Of a stretch of DNA of 64,000 nucleotides, positions 53,842-62,229 are shown piece by piece. The notes beneath the pieces were generated by a model. That model was not told the DNA's origin. It was given only the letters and a program-made list of their open reading frames with translations, and made no database searches. Origin of the DNA: Gammaproteobacteria bacterium (GTDB taxonomy: Bacteria; Pseudomonadota; Gammaproteobacteria; Pseudomonadales; Azotimanducaceae); assembly GCA_028821405.1 (NCBI GenBank), contig JAPPGK010000112.1:24670-88669 (forward strand), written 5' to 3'. Within the stretch, counting starts at the first letter, position 1, and each line of letters starts with the position of its first letter. Position numbers and translations under genes: made by a program.

Positions 53842-54998
53842 CAGAGGCTCTCGTAGAAGGCCTTGCCAAGCCCCCCGCCCCGCCGGTCGCCGACGATGGC
53901 CGCCTTCATCTGGTTCATGACGTACGACAGGCACACGCGGGCCTTCTGGTCGACGACGATGGTCGAGCCGCCGGCACCGCCCCAGAACATCGCGTCTTCG
54001 TTGGGCGACATGGGCATGAACGGGTTGGGGAACGCATAGCCCAGGCCGAACCGAATCGGCAGCGTGAGCACGGCATCCGGCCCGTCGGTCTGTTCTTCCA
54101 GCATCAGCCGGCAGCTAGCCGGCGACAGCAACTCGACACCGAACGCGTTGCCGTCGTTGGCTAGCGGCGTCTGGGCGCGGACCACGGCCCGGGCATTGCC
54201 GTGACCCCCAGCGGCGGGAATTTCGGCTTCGCGCCATGCGGGCGTATTGACGGCGTCAGTGCCGGCCGGGGCGCTGGCGAACACGCGAGCGGGGATCGAG
54301 CCAGGCTCGGGCGCGAATCCCGCAGCACCTTCCGCAGGCTCGTCGGGGATCATCTGGGCGACGCGACCGAACTCCGAGGCCGGCATGCCGATGTGGAAGT
54401 CCGACCCGAGCGGTTGGGCGATCTCCTCCCGGAAGAATGTCCCGATGGTCCGTCCCGTGATTCGGCGCACGAGTTCACCGATCAGATACCCCTGGGTGAC
54501 GGCGTGATAGCCGCTCTTCGTGCCCGGTTCCCACCACGGGGCCTGTTTCGCCAAGTTTTCGACGCAGGCATCCCAGTCATAGAGTCCGCTGGCGTCGCCG
54601 AGCGTCGGATCGAACCCGGGAACGCCCGCCGAGTGGCTCATGAAATGGCGGACCTCGGTGTTTTCCTTGCCGTTCTGGCCGTACTCCGGCCAGTAGTCGG
54701 TCACCTTGGCATGGAAGTCCAGCAAGCCCCGGTCGGCCAGCACGAAGGCGCAGAGGAACGACATGGTCTTGGTGGTCGAGTAGACGTTGACGATGGTGTC
54801 CTCTTCCCAATGCCGCGTGCGCGCCTTGTCGGCGTGGCCGGCCCACAGGTCCACCAAGAACTCGCCTTCCACCGTCGCCGCGAAGCTGGCGCCGACATCG
54901 CCGTACTCGGTGAAGTTTCGTTCGAACGCCTCGCGTACCGGGGCGAAGCGCTCGTCGCAGAAGCCGTGGATATCCACCTTGCCTACTCCCATACCCAT
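53841..54998 (-). CDS. Serine hydrolase, class C beta-lactamase/EstB family
   Basis: This 385-residue protein has the Ser-x-x-Lys motif in YSTTKTMS (Ser74, Lys77), the Tyr motif in GYHAVTQG in place of YxN, and a closing MFWGGAGGSTIVVDQKA where KTG would be. It belongs to the esterase/beta-lactamase-like group (LactB/EstB relatives), which hydrolyse esters or peptides more often than beta-lactams. No signal peptide is seen. It overlaps the GMC gene by one base and follows the D-aminoacylase gene across a 71-bp gap filled by a palindrome. Confidence 0.9.
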   Translation of the reverse strand: MGMGVGKVDIHGFCDERFAPVREAFERNFTEYGDVGASFAATVEGEFLVDLWAGHADKARTRHWEEDTIVNVYSTTKTMSFLCAFVLADRGLLDFHAKVTDYWPEYGQNGKENTEVRHFMSHSAGVPGFDPTLGDASGLYDWDACVENLAKQAPWWEPGTKSGYHAVTQGYLIGELVRRITGRTIGTFFREEIAQPLGSDFHIGMPASEFGRVAQMIPDEPAEGAAGFAPEPGSIPARVFASAPAGTDAVNTPAWREAEIPAAGGHGNARAVVRAQTPLANDGNAFGVELLSPASCRLMLEEQTDGPDAVLTLPIRFGLGYAFPNPFMPMSPNEDAMFWGGAGGSTIVVDQKARVCLSYVMNQMKAAIVGDRRGGGLGKAFYESL

Positions 54999-55013
54999 TC
55001 CGTGTCAGAAAAC

Positions 55014-55056
55014 GGGCGACCGCGTGCCCTTCGGGCCCGTTGGGGGTCGCCCTACG
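55014..55056. repeat. CGTAGGG-type intergenic palindrome, copy 3 (branched)
   Basis: GGGCGACC at 55014-55021 and GGTCGCCC at 55045-55052 form an 8-bp outer stem, with an inner GCCC-TTC-GGGC hairpin. On the minus strand it starts CGTAGGGCGACC, like the other CGTAGGG elements. It lies between two genes of one apparent operon. Confidence 0.55.
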
Positions 55057-55069
55057 ACGTTGGCGGTGT

Positions 55070-56743
55070 TCAGATGCTCGCCGGATTGCGCAGAACCTGG
55101 CCCGAACGCTGTCCCGTGTGTTCGTCGTCGGCGAGGATCACCGCCCCGTTGCATACCGTCGCCTTGTAGCCGACCGCCTTCTGGATCAGCCGCGGCGCCC
55201 CGCCCGGAAAGTCGTGGACCAGCTTCGGCTGGCGCTCGGCGACGCGGTCTAGGTCGATCACGTTGATGTCGGCCTTCATGCCCTCGGCAAGCGTGCCGCG
55301 GTCGTTGAATCCGAGCACCCTTGCCGAGCCGCTGGTCATGCGGCGCACGGCCTCCTCGATGGTGAACAGCTCCTGCTCGCGCACCCAGTGGGAGAGCAGG
55401 AACGACGTCCAGCCGGAGTCCATGATCTGGCTGACGTGGGCGCCGGCATCGCCGATGCCCGGCAGGATCCAGTCGGCGGTGAGGAACGACCTTAGGCGCT
55501 CGAGGTCCGTATTGAAGAACCGAACGTGGAACATCGCCTCGCCGTTGGTCTCCAGCATCTTGTCGATCCAAACCTCGACCGGGTGGACACCGGCGGCCTG
55601 CGCCATGCTGTAGAGGCTCTCCTCGGCACGGCGCGTGTACTGCGGCCGGTCGTCGTCGCCGAGCCAGAAATACGCCCGCGCGCCCTGTTCGACCCGGGGC
55701 ATCCCCCGCACTTCCTCGATGAGCCGATCCCGCGTGTCTGGGTCCCGAATCGCCGCCAGCCGGCCCCGGAAATCGAGTTTGCGGACCTCGGCCCACGCGG
55801 GCGTCGGAAAGAGCATGTCGGTGGTCAACCCGGACAGGAAGCCGCCGCTGCGCGGAAGTGTCAAACCGCTCACGTCGAGACCCTCGCCGCGCATCGACGC
55901 GATGGCGTCGTCGTAGCCGGTCCCGTTGCCGTCCGTGCCGGGATGGTAGGGGGCGCTGAACAAGAGCCGGGTGCCTGCGGCGCGGCCCTGCTTGGTCAGC
56001 ATGGTCATCTCGTCGTCGAGCTTTCCGTAGTTCAGGACGCTCTGCAGGATGCCGCCCGCCTTGCCCACGGCCTCCGAGATGGCGATAAGTTCGTCTTCCT
56101 TGGCAAACGTACCCGGGATCGAGCGCCCGTCCGGCAGCACGTGGCCCGGCAGGCGGTTGGTGGAGAAGCCGATGGCGCCCTCGGCGACCGATCGCCCGAC
56201 CAAGTCCGCAATCTGCTTGATCTCGTCCTCGGTGGGATCCTCCTCGACCGCGCGTTCGCCCATGACGTAGAAGCGCGAGGCGCAGTGGCCAACGAGGCCG
56301 GTGATGTTGATGGCGGGACCGAGCTTCTCGATGGAATCGAGATACTCGCCGTAGGACTCCCAGTCCCACGGCAGCCCGGTGAGGATCGCATTCCTCGGGA
56401 TGTCTTCGACGGTCTCCATCATGCCGGCCAGGAACTCGCGATCCGCCGGCTTGCAGGGCGCGAAAGTGACGCCGCAATTGCCGAACAGCGCCGTGGTGAC
56501 GCCGTGCCAGGAGACCGGCGTCAGCAACGGATCCCAGCCCGCCTGCGCATCGAAATGGGTGTGAAGGTCGACGAAACCGGGCGTGACGACATGGCCCTCG
56601 GCGTCGATCTCGCGGTGGCCCGGGCCTTGGACCTTCCCGACCTTGCTGATGCTGCTCCCATCGACGGCGACATCGCCGACGAAGGGTGCCGAACCGGTGC
56701 CGTCGACGATGCTGCCGCCCCGGATGACGAGATCGTGGGCCAT
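55070..56743 (-). CDS. N-acyl-D-amino-acid deacylase family amidohydrolase
   Basis: This 557-residue amidohydrolase has the metal-binding His-x-His at 61-63 (VDLHTHFDAQ) and TALFGNCGVTFAP, where the D-aminoacylase family carries a metal-binding Cys. GHCASR, a long insertion with GFSTNRLPGH and the Asp in GIGDAGAHVSQIMD follow. Members hydrolyse N-acyl-D-amino acids or related amides; many annotated in this group have unknown substrates. The ATG at 56743 has GGGGAG 8 bases upstream and is preferred over the frame to 56758. It heads an apparent operon with the serine hydrolase and GMC genes. Confidence 0.92.
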   Translation of the reverse strand: MAHDLVIRGGSIVDGTGSAPFVGDVAVDGSSISKVGKVQGPGHREIDAEGHVVTPGFVDLHTHFDAQAGWDPLLTPVSWHGVTTALFGNCGVTFAPCKPADREFLAGMMETVEDIPRNAILTGLPWDWESYGEYLDSIEKLGPAINITGLVGHCASRFYVMGERAVEEDPTEDEIKQIADLVGRSVAEGAIGFSTNRLPGHVLPDGRSIPGTFAKEDELIAISEAVGKAGGILQSVLNYGKLDDEMTMLTKQGRAAGTRLLFSAPYHPGTDGNGTGYDDAIASMRGEGLDVSGLTLPRSGGFLSGLTTDMLFPTPAWAEVRKLDFRGRLAAIRDPDTRDRLIEEVRGMPRVEQGARAYFWLGDDDRPQYTRRAEESLYSMAQAAGVHPVEVWIDKMLETNGEAMFHVRFFNTDLERLRSFLTADWILPGIGDAGAHVSQIMDSGWTSFLLSHWVREQELFTIEEAVRRMTSGSARVLGFNDRGTLAEGMKADINVIDLDRVAERQPKLVHDFPGGAPRLIQKAVGYKATVCNGAVILADDEHTGQRSGQVLRNPASI

Positions 56744-56843
56744 TGTTGGTCTCCCCAAAACGCTGATTTATCGTGCCCGAATCATGCCCCGATTGAGGCC
56801 CGGCGCGCCACCTCAAGAGCGGCTCGCGCAAGAAACGGCGGAT

Positions 56844-56876
56844 CGTAGGGGTACGGGCTTATCCCGTCCGGAACCC
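56844..56876. repeat. CGTAGGG-type intergenic palindrome, copy 4
   Basis: CGTAGGGGTACGGGCTTA, then TCCCGTCCGGAACCCC. This is nearly identical to the minus-strand reading of 42402-42433. It lies in the 215-bp gap between the D-aminoacylase gene and the small membrane protein. Confidence 0.6.
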
Positions 56877-56958
56877 CGTGTGTGCTGCAACCCTGACGTC
56901 GTGCCCTGCCTCGGCGCGGGCGAGGGCAAGGGCAGCGCGACGGTGTTCTGGTGGACCC

Positions 56959-57231
56959 TCAGGCGTCGTCCAATTCGATCTGGACCCCGCCCACCCAACC
57001 TGCGACGAGGTTGTAGAGCGCGGCGTAGATCACGCCGCCGACAAAGCTCAAGATCGCGTAGATGAGCGTCAATCCAATCAATTGGACGAACCAGTTGCCG
57101 CCCAAGAAGGGCTCGCCGAGCGCGCCGCTGAACAACGCCAAGAACAGCCCGGCAATCGCGCCGAAGACGGCGCCGACGATCCCGAAGATCTTCCCAACCG
57201 ATAGGACCCCGATGCGCTTGACTTCCTTCAT
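56959..57231 (-). CDS. Small two-TM membrane protein (unknown family)
   Basis: This 90-residue protein has two hydrophobic segments: VGKIFGIVGAVFGAIAGLFLALFSGALG and FVQLIGLTLIYAILSFVGGVIYAALYNLVAGWVGGVQIEL. It opens with KEVKRIGVLSV, a start seen in small DUF membrane proteins of bacteria and archaea. The ATG at 57231 follows a strong GGAGGG, itself preceded by a tandem repeat of GCAGGTTAA. It lies between two amidohydrolase genes on the same strand. Function unknown. Confidence 0.72.
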   Translation of the reverse strand: MKEVKRIGVLSVGKIFGIVGAVFGAIAGLFLALFSGALGEPFLGGNWFVQLIGLTLIYAILSFVGGVIYAALYNLVAGWVGGVQIELDDA

Positions 57232-57304
57232 GCTTCCCTCCTTAACCTGCTTTAACCTGCTTTTTTTCCTACTATTTTCGATTCGGCCGCCGCGAGGCGT
57301 TCCC

Positions 57305-58501
57305 TCAAGATCCGCTGGCGCGGTCAACGACAACCTTACCCGCTTTGATCACCCTGACGTGGCGATTCCGATCTGCCGCCGCTTCAATCTCCGTCGAGGG
57401 ATCACCCTGCACGACCAACAGATCCGCAACCGCGCCCGCCGCAAGACGTCCCCGGTCGTCGAACCCCATGAGTTCCGCCCCGTTCCGCGTGCCAACCCGA
57501 AGCGCGTCGATGTTCGACAGGCCGACATCGACCATGAACTTGAGCTCGGCGGCGTTGTCGCCGTGCAGGTTGAACGGCGTCCCCGCGTCGGTACCGAGGG
57601 CGATGCGCCCGCCCGCCTCGTAGTACATTCGGATCGAGGTCTCGTGGGCGGCAGCACAGCGTTGCGCCTTCTCCATCGCGTAGTCGGGGATCCCCGCGTC
57701 CGCGTTGTCCAGGATGTTGCGCAGCGCGGCCAGCGTCGGCACCAGGTACGTGCCCCGGTCGAGCATCTCCCGGCAGCACTCGTCGTTCATGAAGATGCCG
57801 TGCTCGATGGACGTCACCCCGCCCCGGGTCGCGTTCAGGATGCCCTCGGCGCCCTGGGCGTGGCTCGCGGTGCGACGACGGAAGCGTTTCGCCTCGGCGA
57901 TGCCAGCCGTGATCTCCTCGGCGGTGTAATGCGCGTCCTCCGGATCGACACCTGGCGTCATCACGCCGCCGGTCGCCATGATCTTGACGAGGTCGGCGCC
58001 CGCGTGGATCTGCTCGCGCACCGCCTTCACCACCTCGTCAACACCGTCCGCCACGCGGCCGATGCGGTTGCCATGCCCGCCGGTCATGCAGATCACCTTC
58101 CCGGCGGCGAGAATCGTCGGTCCCTGAAACCGGCCCTCGTTGCAGGCATCCCGGACCGCGAACTCCTGGAAATCGCGTCCGCCGCAGTCGCGGACGGACG
58201 TCACGCCGCCGAGGAGCGTGTCCCGGGCGTGCTCAAGGGCCCGGACGACGGCATGGGCCGCGTCTAGCTTCTCGAGTACCGCCCACGGGTCGGGCTCGCC
58301 CCGGAACATGAGATGCACATGGCAGTCGATGAGACCGGGCATGACCGTGCCGCCGGTGCAATCCACAACCTCGCCGGCGAATCCTTCGAAGTCCCCGACA
58401 GGGGCAACGCGGGAGATCCGCTCGCCGTCGACGAGCACGCCGTGGCCGTCGATCATCCGGTCACCGTCAAAGACCCGACCGTTGAGATAGAGCGTGGTCA
58501 T
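57305..58501 (-). CDS. Imidazolonepropionase/prolidase-like amidohydrolase
   Basis: This 398-residue metal-dependent hydrolase has His-x-His at 61-63 (GLIDCHVHLM), the carboxylated-Lys candidate in DLVKIMATGG, His ligands in TASHAQG and SIEHG, and the Asp in ALGTDAGTP. It fits the group annotated as Xaa-Pro dipeptidase-like amidohydrolases. It runs in the same direction as the MaoC-like and cupin genes upstream and the D-aminoacylase downstream, with gaps under 250 bp. A shared pathway on amides or acyl-amino acids is possible but not proven. Confidence 0.92.
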   Translation of the reverse strand: MTTLYLNGRVFDGDRMIDGHGVLVDGERISRVAPVGDFEGFAGEVVDCTGGTVMPGLIDCHVHLMFRGEPDPWAVLEKLDAAHAVVRALEHARDTLLGGVTSVRDCGGRDFQEFAVRDACNEGRFQGPTILAAGKVICMTGGHGNRIGRVADGVDEVVKAVREQIHAGADLVKIMATGGVMTPGVDPEDAHYTAEEITAGIAEAKRFRRRTASHAQGAEGILNATRGGVTSIEHGIFMNDECCREMLDRGTYLVPTLAALRNILDNADAGIPDYAMEKAQRCAAAHETSIRMYYEAGGRIALGTDAGTPFNLHGDNAAELKFMVDVGLSNIDALRVGTRNGAELMGFDDRGRLAAGAVADLLVVQGDPSTEIEAAADRNRHVRVIKAGKVVVDRASGS

Positions 58502-58579
58502 GGGTAGCTACTTCCCGGAAATCCCAGCAATGATCCCGGCGTTGCCAAGAGCCTGCAGCACCGCAGTTGCGCGATCCGC

Positions 58580-58921
58580 CTACAGTTCCTCCGGCGGTCT
58601 CACGAACGGTTGCGGCACGGGATCCTTGGTCATCCCCACCACACCCTTGTAGCCGCTGTGCTCCTCCTCGATGTGCAGCGTGCGTTCCGGGATCACGAAC
58701 TTGGTACCGGGACCGCATTCGTGGACCGCGCCGGTTGCCGGATCCTGGAACCGGAAGATGCCGTCTTCGACGTAGAAGTGGATGCCCACGTCGTGCCAGT
58801 GAATCGGCGTGCCGCCGCTCGGCGGCGCATCGACTTCGTGCAGATGCAATCCCGCCGCCTCGATCTCGGAACGGGCGTCGCTGCCCTCGGTGAAGTAGCC
58901 GTGTTCGACGGTGATGCCCAT
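58580..58921 (-). CDS. Small cupin-domain protein
   Basis: This 113-residue single cupin has a metal-binding motif G..HWHDVGIHFYVEDG (two His, then His) and the second motif CGPGTKFVIPERTLHIEE. Its partner motif contains the expected His near the end. Small cupins act as oxygenases, isomerases or regulators, and none of these can be chosen here. The ATG at 58921 gives the shortest natural start (MGITVEHGYF). It lies between the MaoC-like and amidohydrolase genes on the same strand, 63 and 78 bp apart. Confidence 0.85.
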   Translation of the reverse strand: MGITVEHGYFTEGSDARSEIEAAGLHLHEVDAPPSGGTPIHWHDVGIHFYVEDGIFRFQDPATGAVHECGPGTKFVIPERTLHIEEEHSGYKGVVGMTKDPVPQPFVRPPEEL

Positions 58922-58984
58922 GAGTCCTCCCGCAGGCGACGAGATCAATCGGAGCTTAACGCATTCACCGAACCGGGAGGGCTC

Positions 58985-59890
58985 TCACGCTCGCCCGCAC
59001 ACCACGCCATTGCGGATCGCGGCATCGCCCTCGGCGTTCAGGGTTCTGAACAGGATGCGCTTCTCGCCGTCGACCACTTCCTCGGCGAGTGCTTCGACCG
59101 CAATGGCCGAGTCCATCAGCACCATGCCGCGAAGCTGGCCACACAGTCGCGTGATCCGAGTCGCATCGCCGTCGAAACATCGGTTGACGACCGCCGTGAG
59201 CGACATGGCCTTCGTCGCGCTGCCATGCAGGATGATGCCGGGCAGGCAGGCGGCCTTGGCCACGCTGGGCTCCGTATGGATCGGGTTGTAGATGCGCGCG
59301 CACTCGGTGTATTGCTGGCCCGCGTGCAACGGGATCGGAATCTCCATTCGCCACAGCGGCTCGCCGCTGGCTCTGCCGAACACCGGCCAAGTGGGCTCGT
59401 CGGCGATGACGGCATCGGGGCCATCCAGGGTCGCGCCCCGGATGATGCCGTTGTAGTAGAGCTCCGCGACAAGCTCGCCGTCACTCGAGGTCATCCGGTA
59501 GCGCTCGACGTTGAAGACGCCGGGCCGGATGCGCCGCTTCTGCATTATCCGGCCCTGGGTCGTGATGGCCTCGCCGGCTCGGAACGGGCGATGGATGAGA
59601 AGATCCGTCGAGGCATGGACGCCGTAGGGCGCGGCGCGCAAGTTCGGCTTCTGATCGGGCCGGAAGCGACTGGCCCACTGCAGCGAGAAGCAGATGCCCG
59701 GATGAATCTGAAGCCCGCCCGGTTTCAGGTCGTCGAAATAGGCGGCATTGCCGTCGTTGATCCCGGCGGCGTATGCCATCGTGAATCGGCTATCGAGCAC
59801 AACCGTGTTGGCGATCGTGTAGAGACCCACATCGTCGGTGGTGACGACGCCGGGTCCGGGGGCTTGGTTCTGGGCCGCCTGTTCGCTCAT
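58985..59890 (-). CDS. MaoC-like hot-dog hydratase/dehydratase family protein
   Basis: This 301-residue protein appears to contain two hot-dog folds. The first includes SRFTMAYAAGINDGN, the second the MaoC-like segment RIYNPIHTEPSVAKAACLPGIILHGSATKAMS, in which the Asp/His hydratase pair is partly kept (Asn/His here: YNPIH). MaoC enzymes hydrate enoyl-CoA thioesters. The ATG at 59890 is used; a TTG two codons upstream is possible. It is the first gene of the leftward block after the tRNA. Confidence 0.8.
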   Translation of the reverse strand: MSEQAAQNQAPGPGVVTTDDVGLYTIANTVVLDSRFTMAYAAGINDGNAAYFDDLKPGGLQIHPGICFSLQWASRFRPDQKPNLRAAPYGVHASTDLLIHRPFRAGEAITTQGRIMQKRRIRPGVFNVERYRMTSSDGELVAELYYNGIIRGATLDGPDAVIADEPTWPVFGRASGEPLWRMEIPIPLHAGQQYTECARIYNPIHTEPSVAKAACLPGIILHGSATKAMSLTAVVNRCFDGDATRITRLCGQLRGMVLMDSAIAVEALAEEVVDGEKRILFRTLNAEGDAAIRNGVVCGRA

Positions 59891-59923
59891 CCCCAATAGG
59901 CCAGTCTCGCCCTAGATTCGATC

Positions 59924-60000
<77 letters not shown>

Positions 60001-60097
60001 GGACCGCATCGGACAACGCCGCGACCCTAGGCGACGCGGTGCCGAGCGGGTCGAGTACCATAGCAGACCGCTCGGCAAACTTCGCTGGAGATAGGGC

Positions 60098-60991
60098 TTG
60101 AACATCGAGATACGAGACGAACGGTTCCTTTCCATCGTCCCGCGCGACTTCGCGCTGGAAACCCTTGCCCAAGGGTTCGGTTTCACCGAAGGGCCGATCT
60201 GGCATCCCCGGGACAAGCACCTCACATTCAGCGACATCCCCGGCAACCGCATGCACCGGTGGTCCGAATCCGACGGCGTCTCGGTGTTCCGGGAACCGAG
60301 CAACATGACCAACGGCAATACCTACGACCACGACGGCCGCATCCTGTCCTGCGAACACGCCACGAGCCGGGTTTCAAGGACCGAACACGACGGCAGCGTC
60401 GTCGTACTGGCGAGCCACTACGACGGCAAGGAACTGAACAGCCCCAACGACATCGTCGTGCGCCGGGACGGCATGGTGTATTTCACCGATCCCACCTTCG
60501 GTCGCGGCGGCGGTGCCGTGGCGGTGCCCCGGGAAACGGAACTCGATTTCACCGGCGTCTACCGCCTCGATCCCGAGTCGCGGGAGGTGACGCTGCTGTC
60601 AAGCGACTTCAACCAGCCCAACGGACTCGCGTTTACGCTGGACCACAACGGTCTGTACGTCGCCGACACGCCGCGAATGCACATCCGGCGGTTCGATGTC
60701 GCCGAAGACGGTTCGCTGTCGGGCGGCGAGGTGTTCGCCGAATCAACCGGCGAAGGCGCGGGCGCACCCGACGGGTTGAAGATCGACAGCCTCGGGAACG
60801 TCTTCTGCGCCGGGCCCGGCGGAGTGCACGTCTACCATCCTGACGACGGCACGTGCCTCGGCGTGATCAAGACACCCGCCTTCTGCGCCAACTTCACCTG
60901 GGGCGACGACGACTTCCAGACGTTCTTCCTAACGTCGTCGACCTGTCTCTACCGGGGGCGGGTGAACGTCCCGGGGTTGGCGTTGTTCTGA
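60098..60991 (+). CDS. SMP-30/gluconolactonase-family lactonase
   Basis: This 297-residue six-bladed propeller protein has FTEGPIWHPRDKHLTFSDIPGNRMHRW (metal Glu), LNSPNDIVVRRDGMVYFTDP (Asn and Asp ligands) and FNQPNGLAF, GAPDGLKIDSLGNVFCA with the catalytic/metal Asp. The family hydrolyses sugar lactones such as gluconolactone using a divalent metal. The start is a TTG at 60098; there is no ATG in frame before strong conservation begins. A leftward VapBC pair is convergent, 4 bp away. Confidence 0.88.
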   Translation: MNIEIRDERFLSIVPRDFALETLAQGFGFTEGPIWHPRDKHLTFSDIPGNRMHRWSESDGVSVFREPSNMTNGNTYDHDGRILSCEHATSRVSRTEHDGSVVVLASHYDGKELNSPNDIVVRRDGMVYFTDPTFGRGGGAVAVPRETELDFTGVYRLDPESREVTLLSSDFNQPNGLAFTLDHNGLYVADTPRMHIRRFDVAEDGSLSGGEVFAESTGEGAGAPDGLKIDSLGNVFCAGPGGVHVYHPDDGTCLGVIKTPAFCANFTWGDDDFQTFFLTSSTCLYRGRVNVPGLALF

Positions 60992-60995
60992 CCTT

Positions 60996-61409
60996 CTAAC
61001 CCGCTTGTCCAACCACCCAGTTCTCGGTCTTGAGTCCGGGGACGCGACCGAATTCCTTCTGGTTGTTGGTCACCAGCACAGCCGACAGGCTCCTGGCGTG
61101 AGCCGCAATGAGGAGGTCATTGGCGCCAATGGGCGTGCCGTCTCTGGCCAGCGCCTCGCGGATCTCTCCATAGTGGTCGCCGGCGACTTTGTCGAAGGCC
61201 GCAACGTCCAGGTCCGCTACAAACTCGGCCAGCTCTTGCCGGTTTCGTTCCACACGCGTCGAATGTTCCGCGCCGTAGCAAAGCTCGGCATGGGCAATGG
61301 CTGAAATGCAAATCGCTGCGGTGTGCTGCTCGAAAACCGCCAACATCGACGTATCGCGCCGGTTGATCAGGTAGATGCAAGTGTCGGTATCCAGCATGAA
61401 CCGCGTCAA
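60996..61409 (-). CDS. vapC: VapC-type PIN-domain toxin
   Basis: This 137-residue PIN domain has Asp7 (FMLDTDTCIYLINR), Glu in IAHAELCYG, and the Asp in GANDLLIAAHA, followed by LVTNNQKEF. That is the VapC subgroup of tRNA/rRNA-cleaving toxins (DTDTCIYLI). The ATG overlaps the VapB stop by 4 bp (ATGA), so expression is coupled. No missing residue is seen, so the toxin should be active unless bound by VapB. Confidence 0.92.
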   Translation of the reverse strand: MTRFMLDTDTCIYLINRRDTSMLAVFEQHTAAICISAIAHAELCYGAEHSTRVERNRQELAEFVADLDVAAFDKVAGDHYGEIREALARDGTPIGANDLLIAAHARSLSAVLVTNNQKEFGRVPGLKTENWVVGQAG

Positions 61410-61648
61410 CGGAGGGGCTCCCTTTCTTCCAACGGTGGTTGTTCCCGTTCAGGAAAACAACCCCGTGTCGAAGAGGCGAAATACCTGCTCCAGTTCTTGC
61501 CACGCGGCCTCAATGTCAAGGTGTCGCCGTTCTTCACGACTTCTACCTCTGAGACATTGAATCGACATGCCGCGGGCAGCCGGATTGCCTGGCTGCGACC
61601 ACTCCAGAACACCTTGGCGACTCCGCGATAGTCCTCGGCCACCGCCAT
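61406..61648 (-). CDS. vapB: VapB-type AbrB-fold antitoxin
   Basis: This 80-residue antitoxin has the SpoVT/AbrB swapped-hairpin core (VFWSGRSQAIRLPAACRFNVSEVEVVKNGDTLTLRP) and a C-terminal acidic/aromatic tail (NWSRYFASS... PEREQPPLEERE) that would bind VapC. The ATG at 61648 has GGAGGTGAGG upstream. AGATATATCT palindromes at 61697-61721 lie over the likely promoter and should be its operator. Confidence 0.88.
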   Translation of the reverse strand: MAVAEDYRGVAKVFWSGRSQAIRLPAACRFNVSEVEVVKNGDTLTLRPRGKNWSRYFASSTRGCFPEREQPPLEEREPLR

Positions 61649-61696
61649 GCTACGACCTCACCTCCAGCGGGTTTACAACCCACCATACGGAAGCCC

Positions 61697-61721
61697 GAGA
61701 TATATCTCAAGATATATCTCA
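61697..61721 (-). promoter_or_regulatory. Tandem AGATATATCT palindromes and promoter of vapBC
   Basis: GAGATATATCTC (61697-61708) is a perfect palindrome; a second AGATATATCT is at 61710-61719, 13 bp centre to centre. On the minus strand TTGAGA (at the junction of the two) and TATGGT 17 bp later form a promoter for vapB. AbrB-type VapB proteins bind such palindromes. The array overlaps the stop of the aspartic protease gene. Confidence 0.55.
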
Positions 61722-62129
61722 TGTTGCGTGTCCCTGCGGGCGCAACGGCGACAACGCGAAAGAGCCGCCCGGACCCGGGTTGGCAGGGTTCGGTATTACC
61801 CGTTGGGTTTTCGGAACGACTACCAAGTCCATGTCCTCCACGGGAACCAAGCCAAGCAGCGGCTGATCGCCCATGACCAAGGCACCGGTGAAGCCCACCC
61901 GGCCCGCATAGCGGAGTTCGACAGGGCCAACGTACGGGACCGACCGCCGGGTTCCATCCGCCAGCACCACGGGCCTTTCCTCGAGGGCTTCCAGTTCCAA
62001 GGCGTCCTGAATGGACGCCGGGATGCACAAGTGTATTGAACCCGTATCCGCCATGGCTTCGATTTCAATCGGTTCCAGGTCTCGGCGGCGCGGGTTCCTG
62101 AGTTCCACCACTGCGTTCGATATGCCCAC
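61719..62129 (-). CDS. Retropepsin-like (clan AA) aspartic protease
   Basis: This 136-residue bacterial retropepsin-like protein has one active-site triad with Asp28 (ADTGS) and a hydrophobic-hydrophobic-Gly element near the end (ALVMGDQPLLGLVPVEDM). Active members dimerise to form the two-Asp site. A start at GTG 62129, with GGGGAGGAG 6 bases upstream, is preferred over the longer frame to 62216. The substrate is unknown. It ends where the VapBC operator begins and shares the strand with VapBC. Confidence 0.8.
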   Translation of the reverse strand: MGISNAVVELRNPRRRDLEPIEIEAMADTGSIHLCIPASIQDALELEALEERPVVLADGTRRSVPYVGPVELRYAGRVGFTGALVMGDQPLLGLVPVEDMDLVVVPKTQRVIPNPANPGPGGSFALSPLRPQGHAT

Positions 62130-62229
62130 CGCCTGCTCCTCCCCCGTTACTGCCGAAGCCGCTCGATTGTCCATCGTCGAGTTCAGGCCCGGCAAGGGCA
62201 ACGTTCCTACGACCACCCGAGACGATGTC

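Noticed and set aside
55005..56831. A 608-codon minus-strand frame overlapping the D-aminoacylase gene
   Set aside because: It is Arg/Gly/Pro-rich shadow sequence. The other minus frame carries the HxH and amidohydrolase motifs and a good ribosome site.
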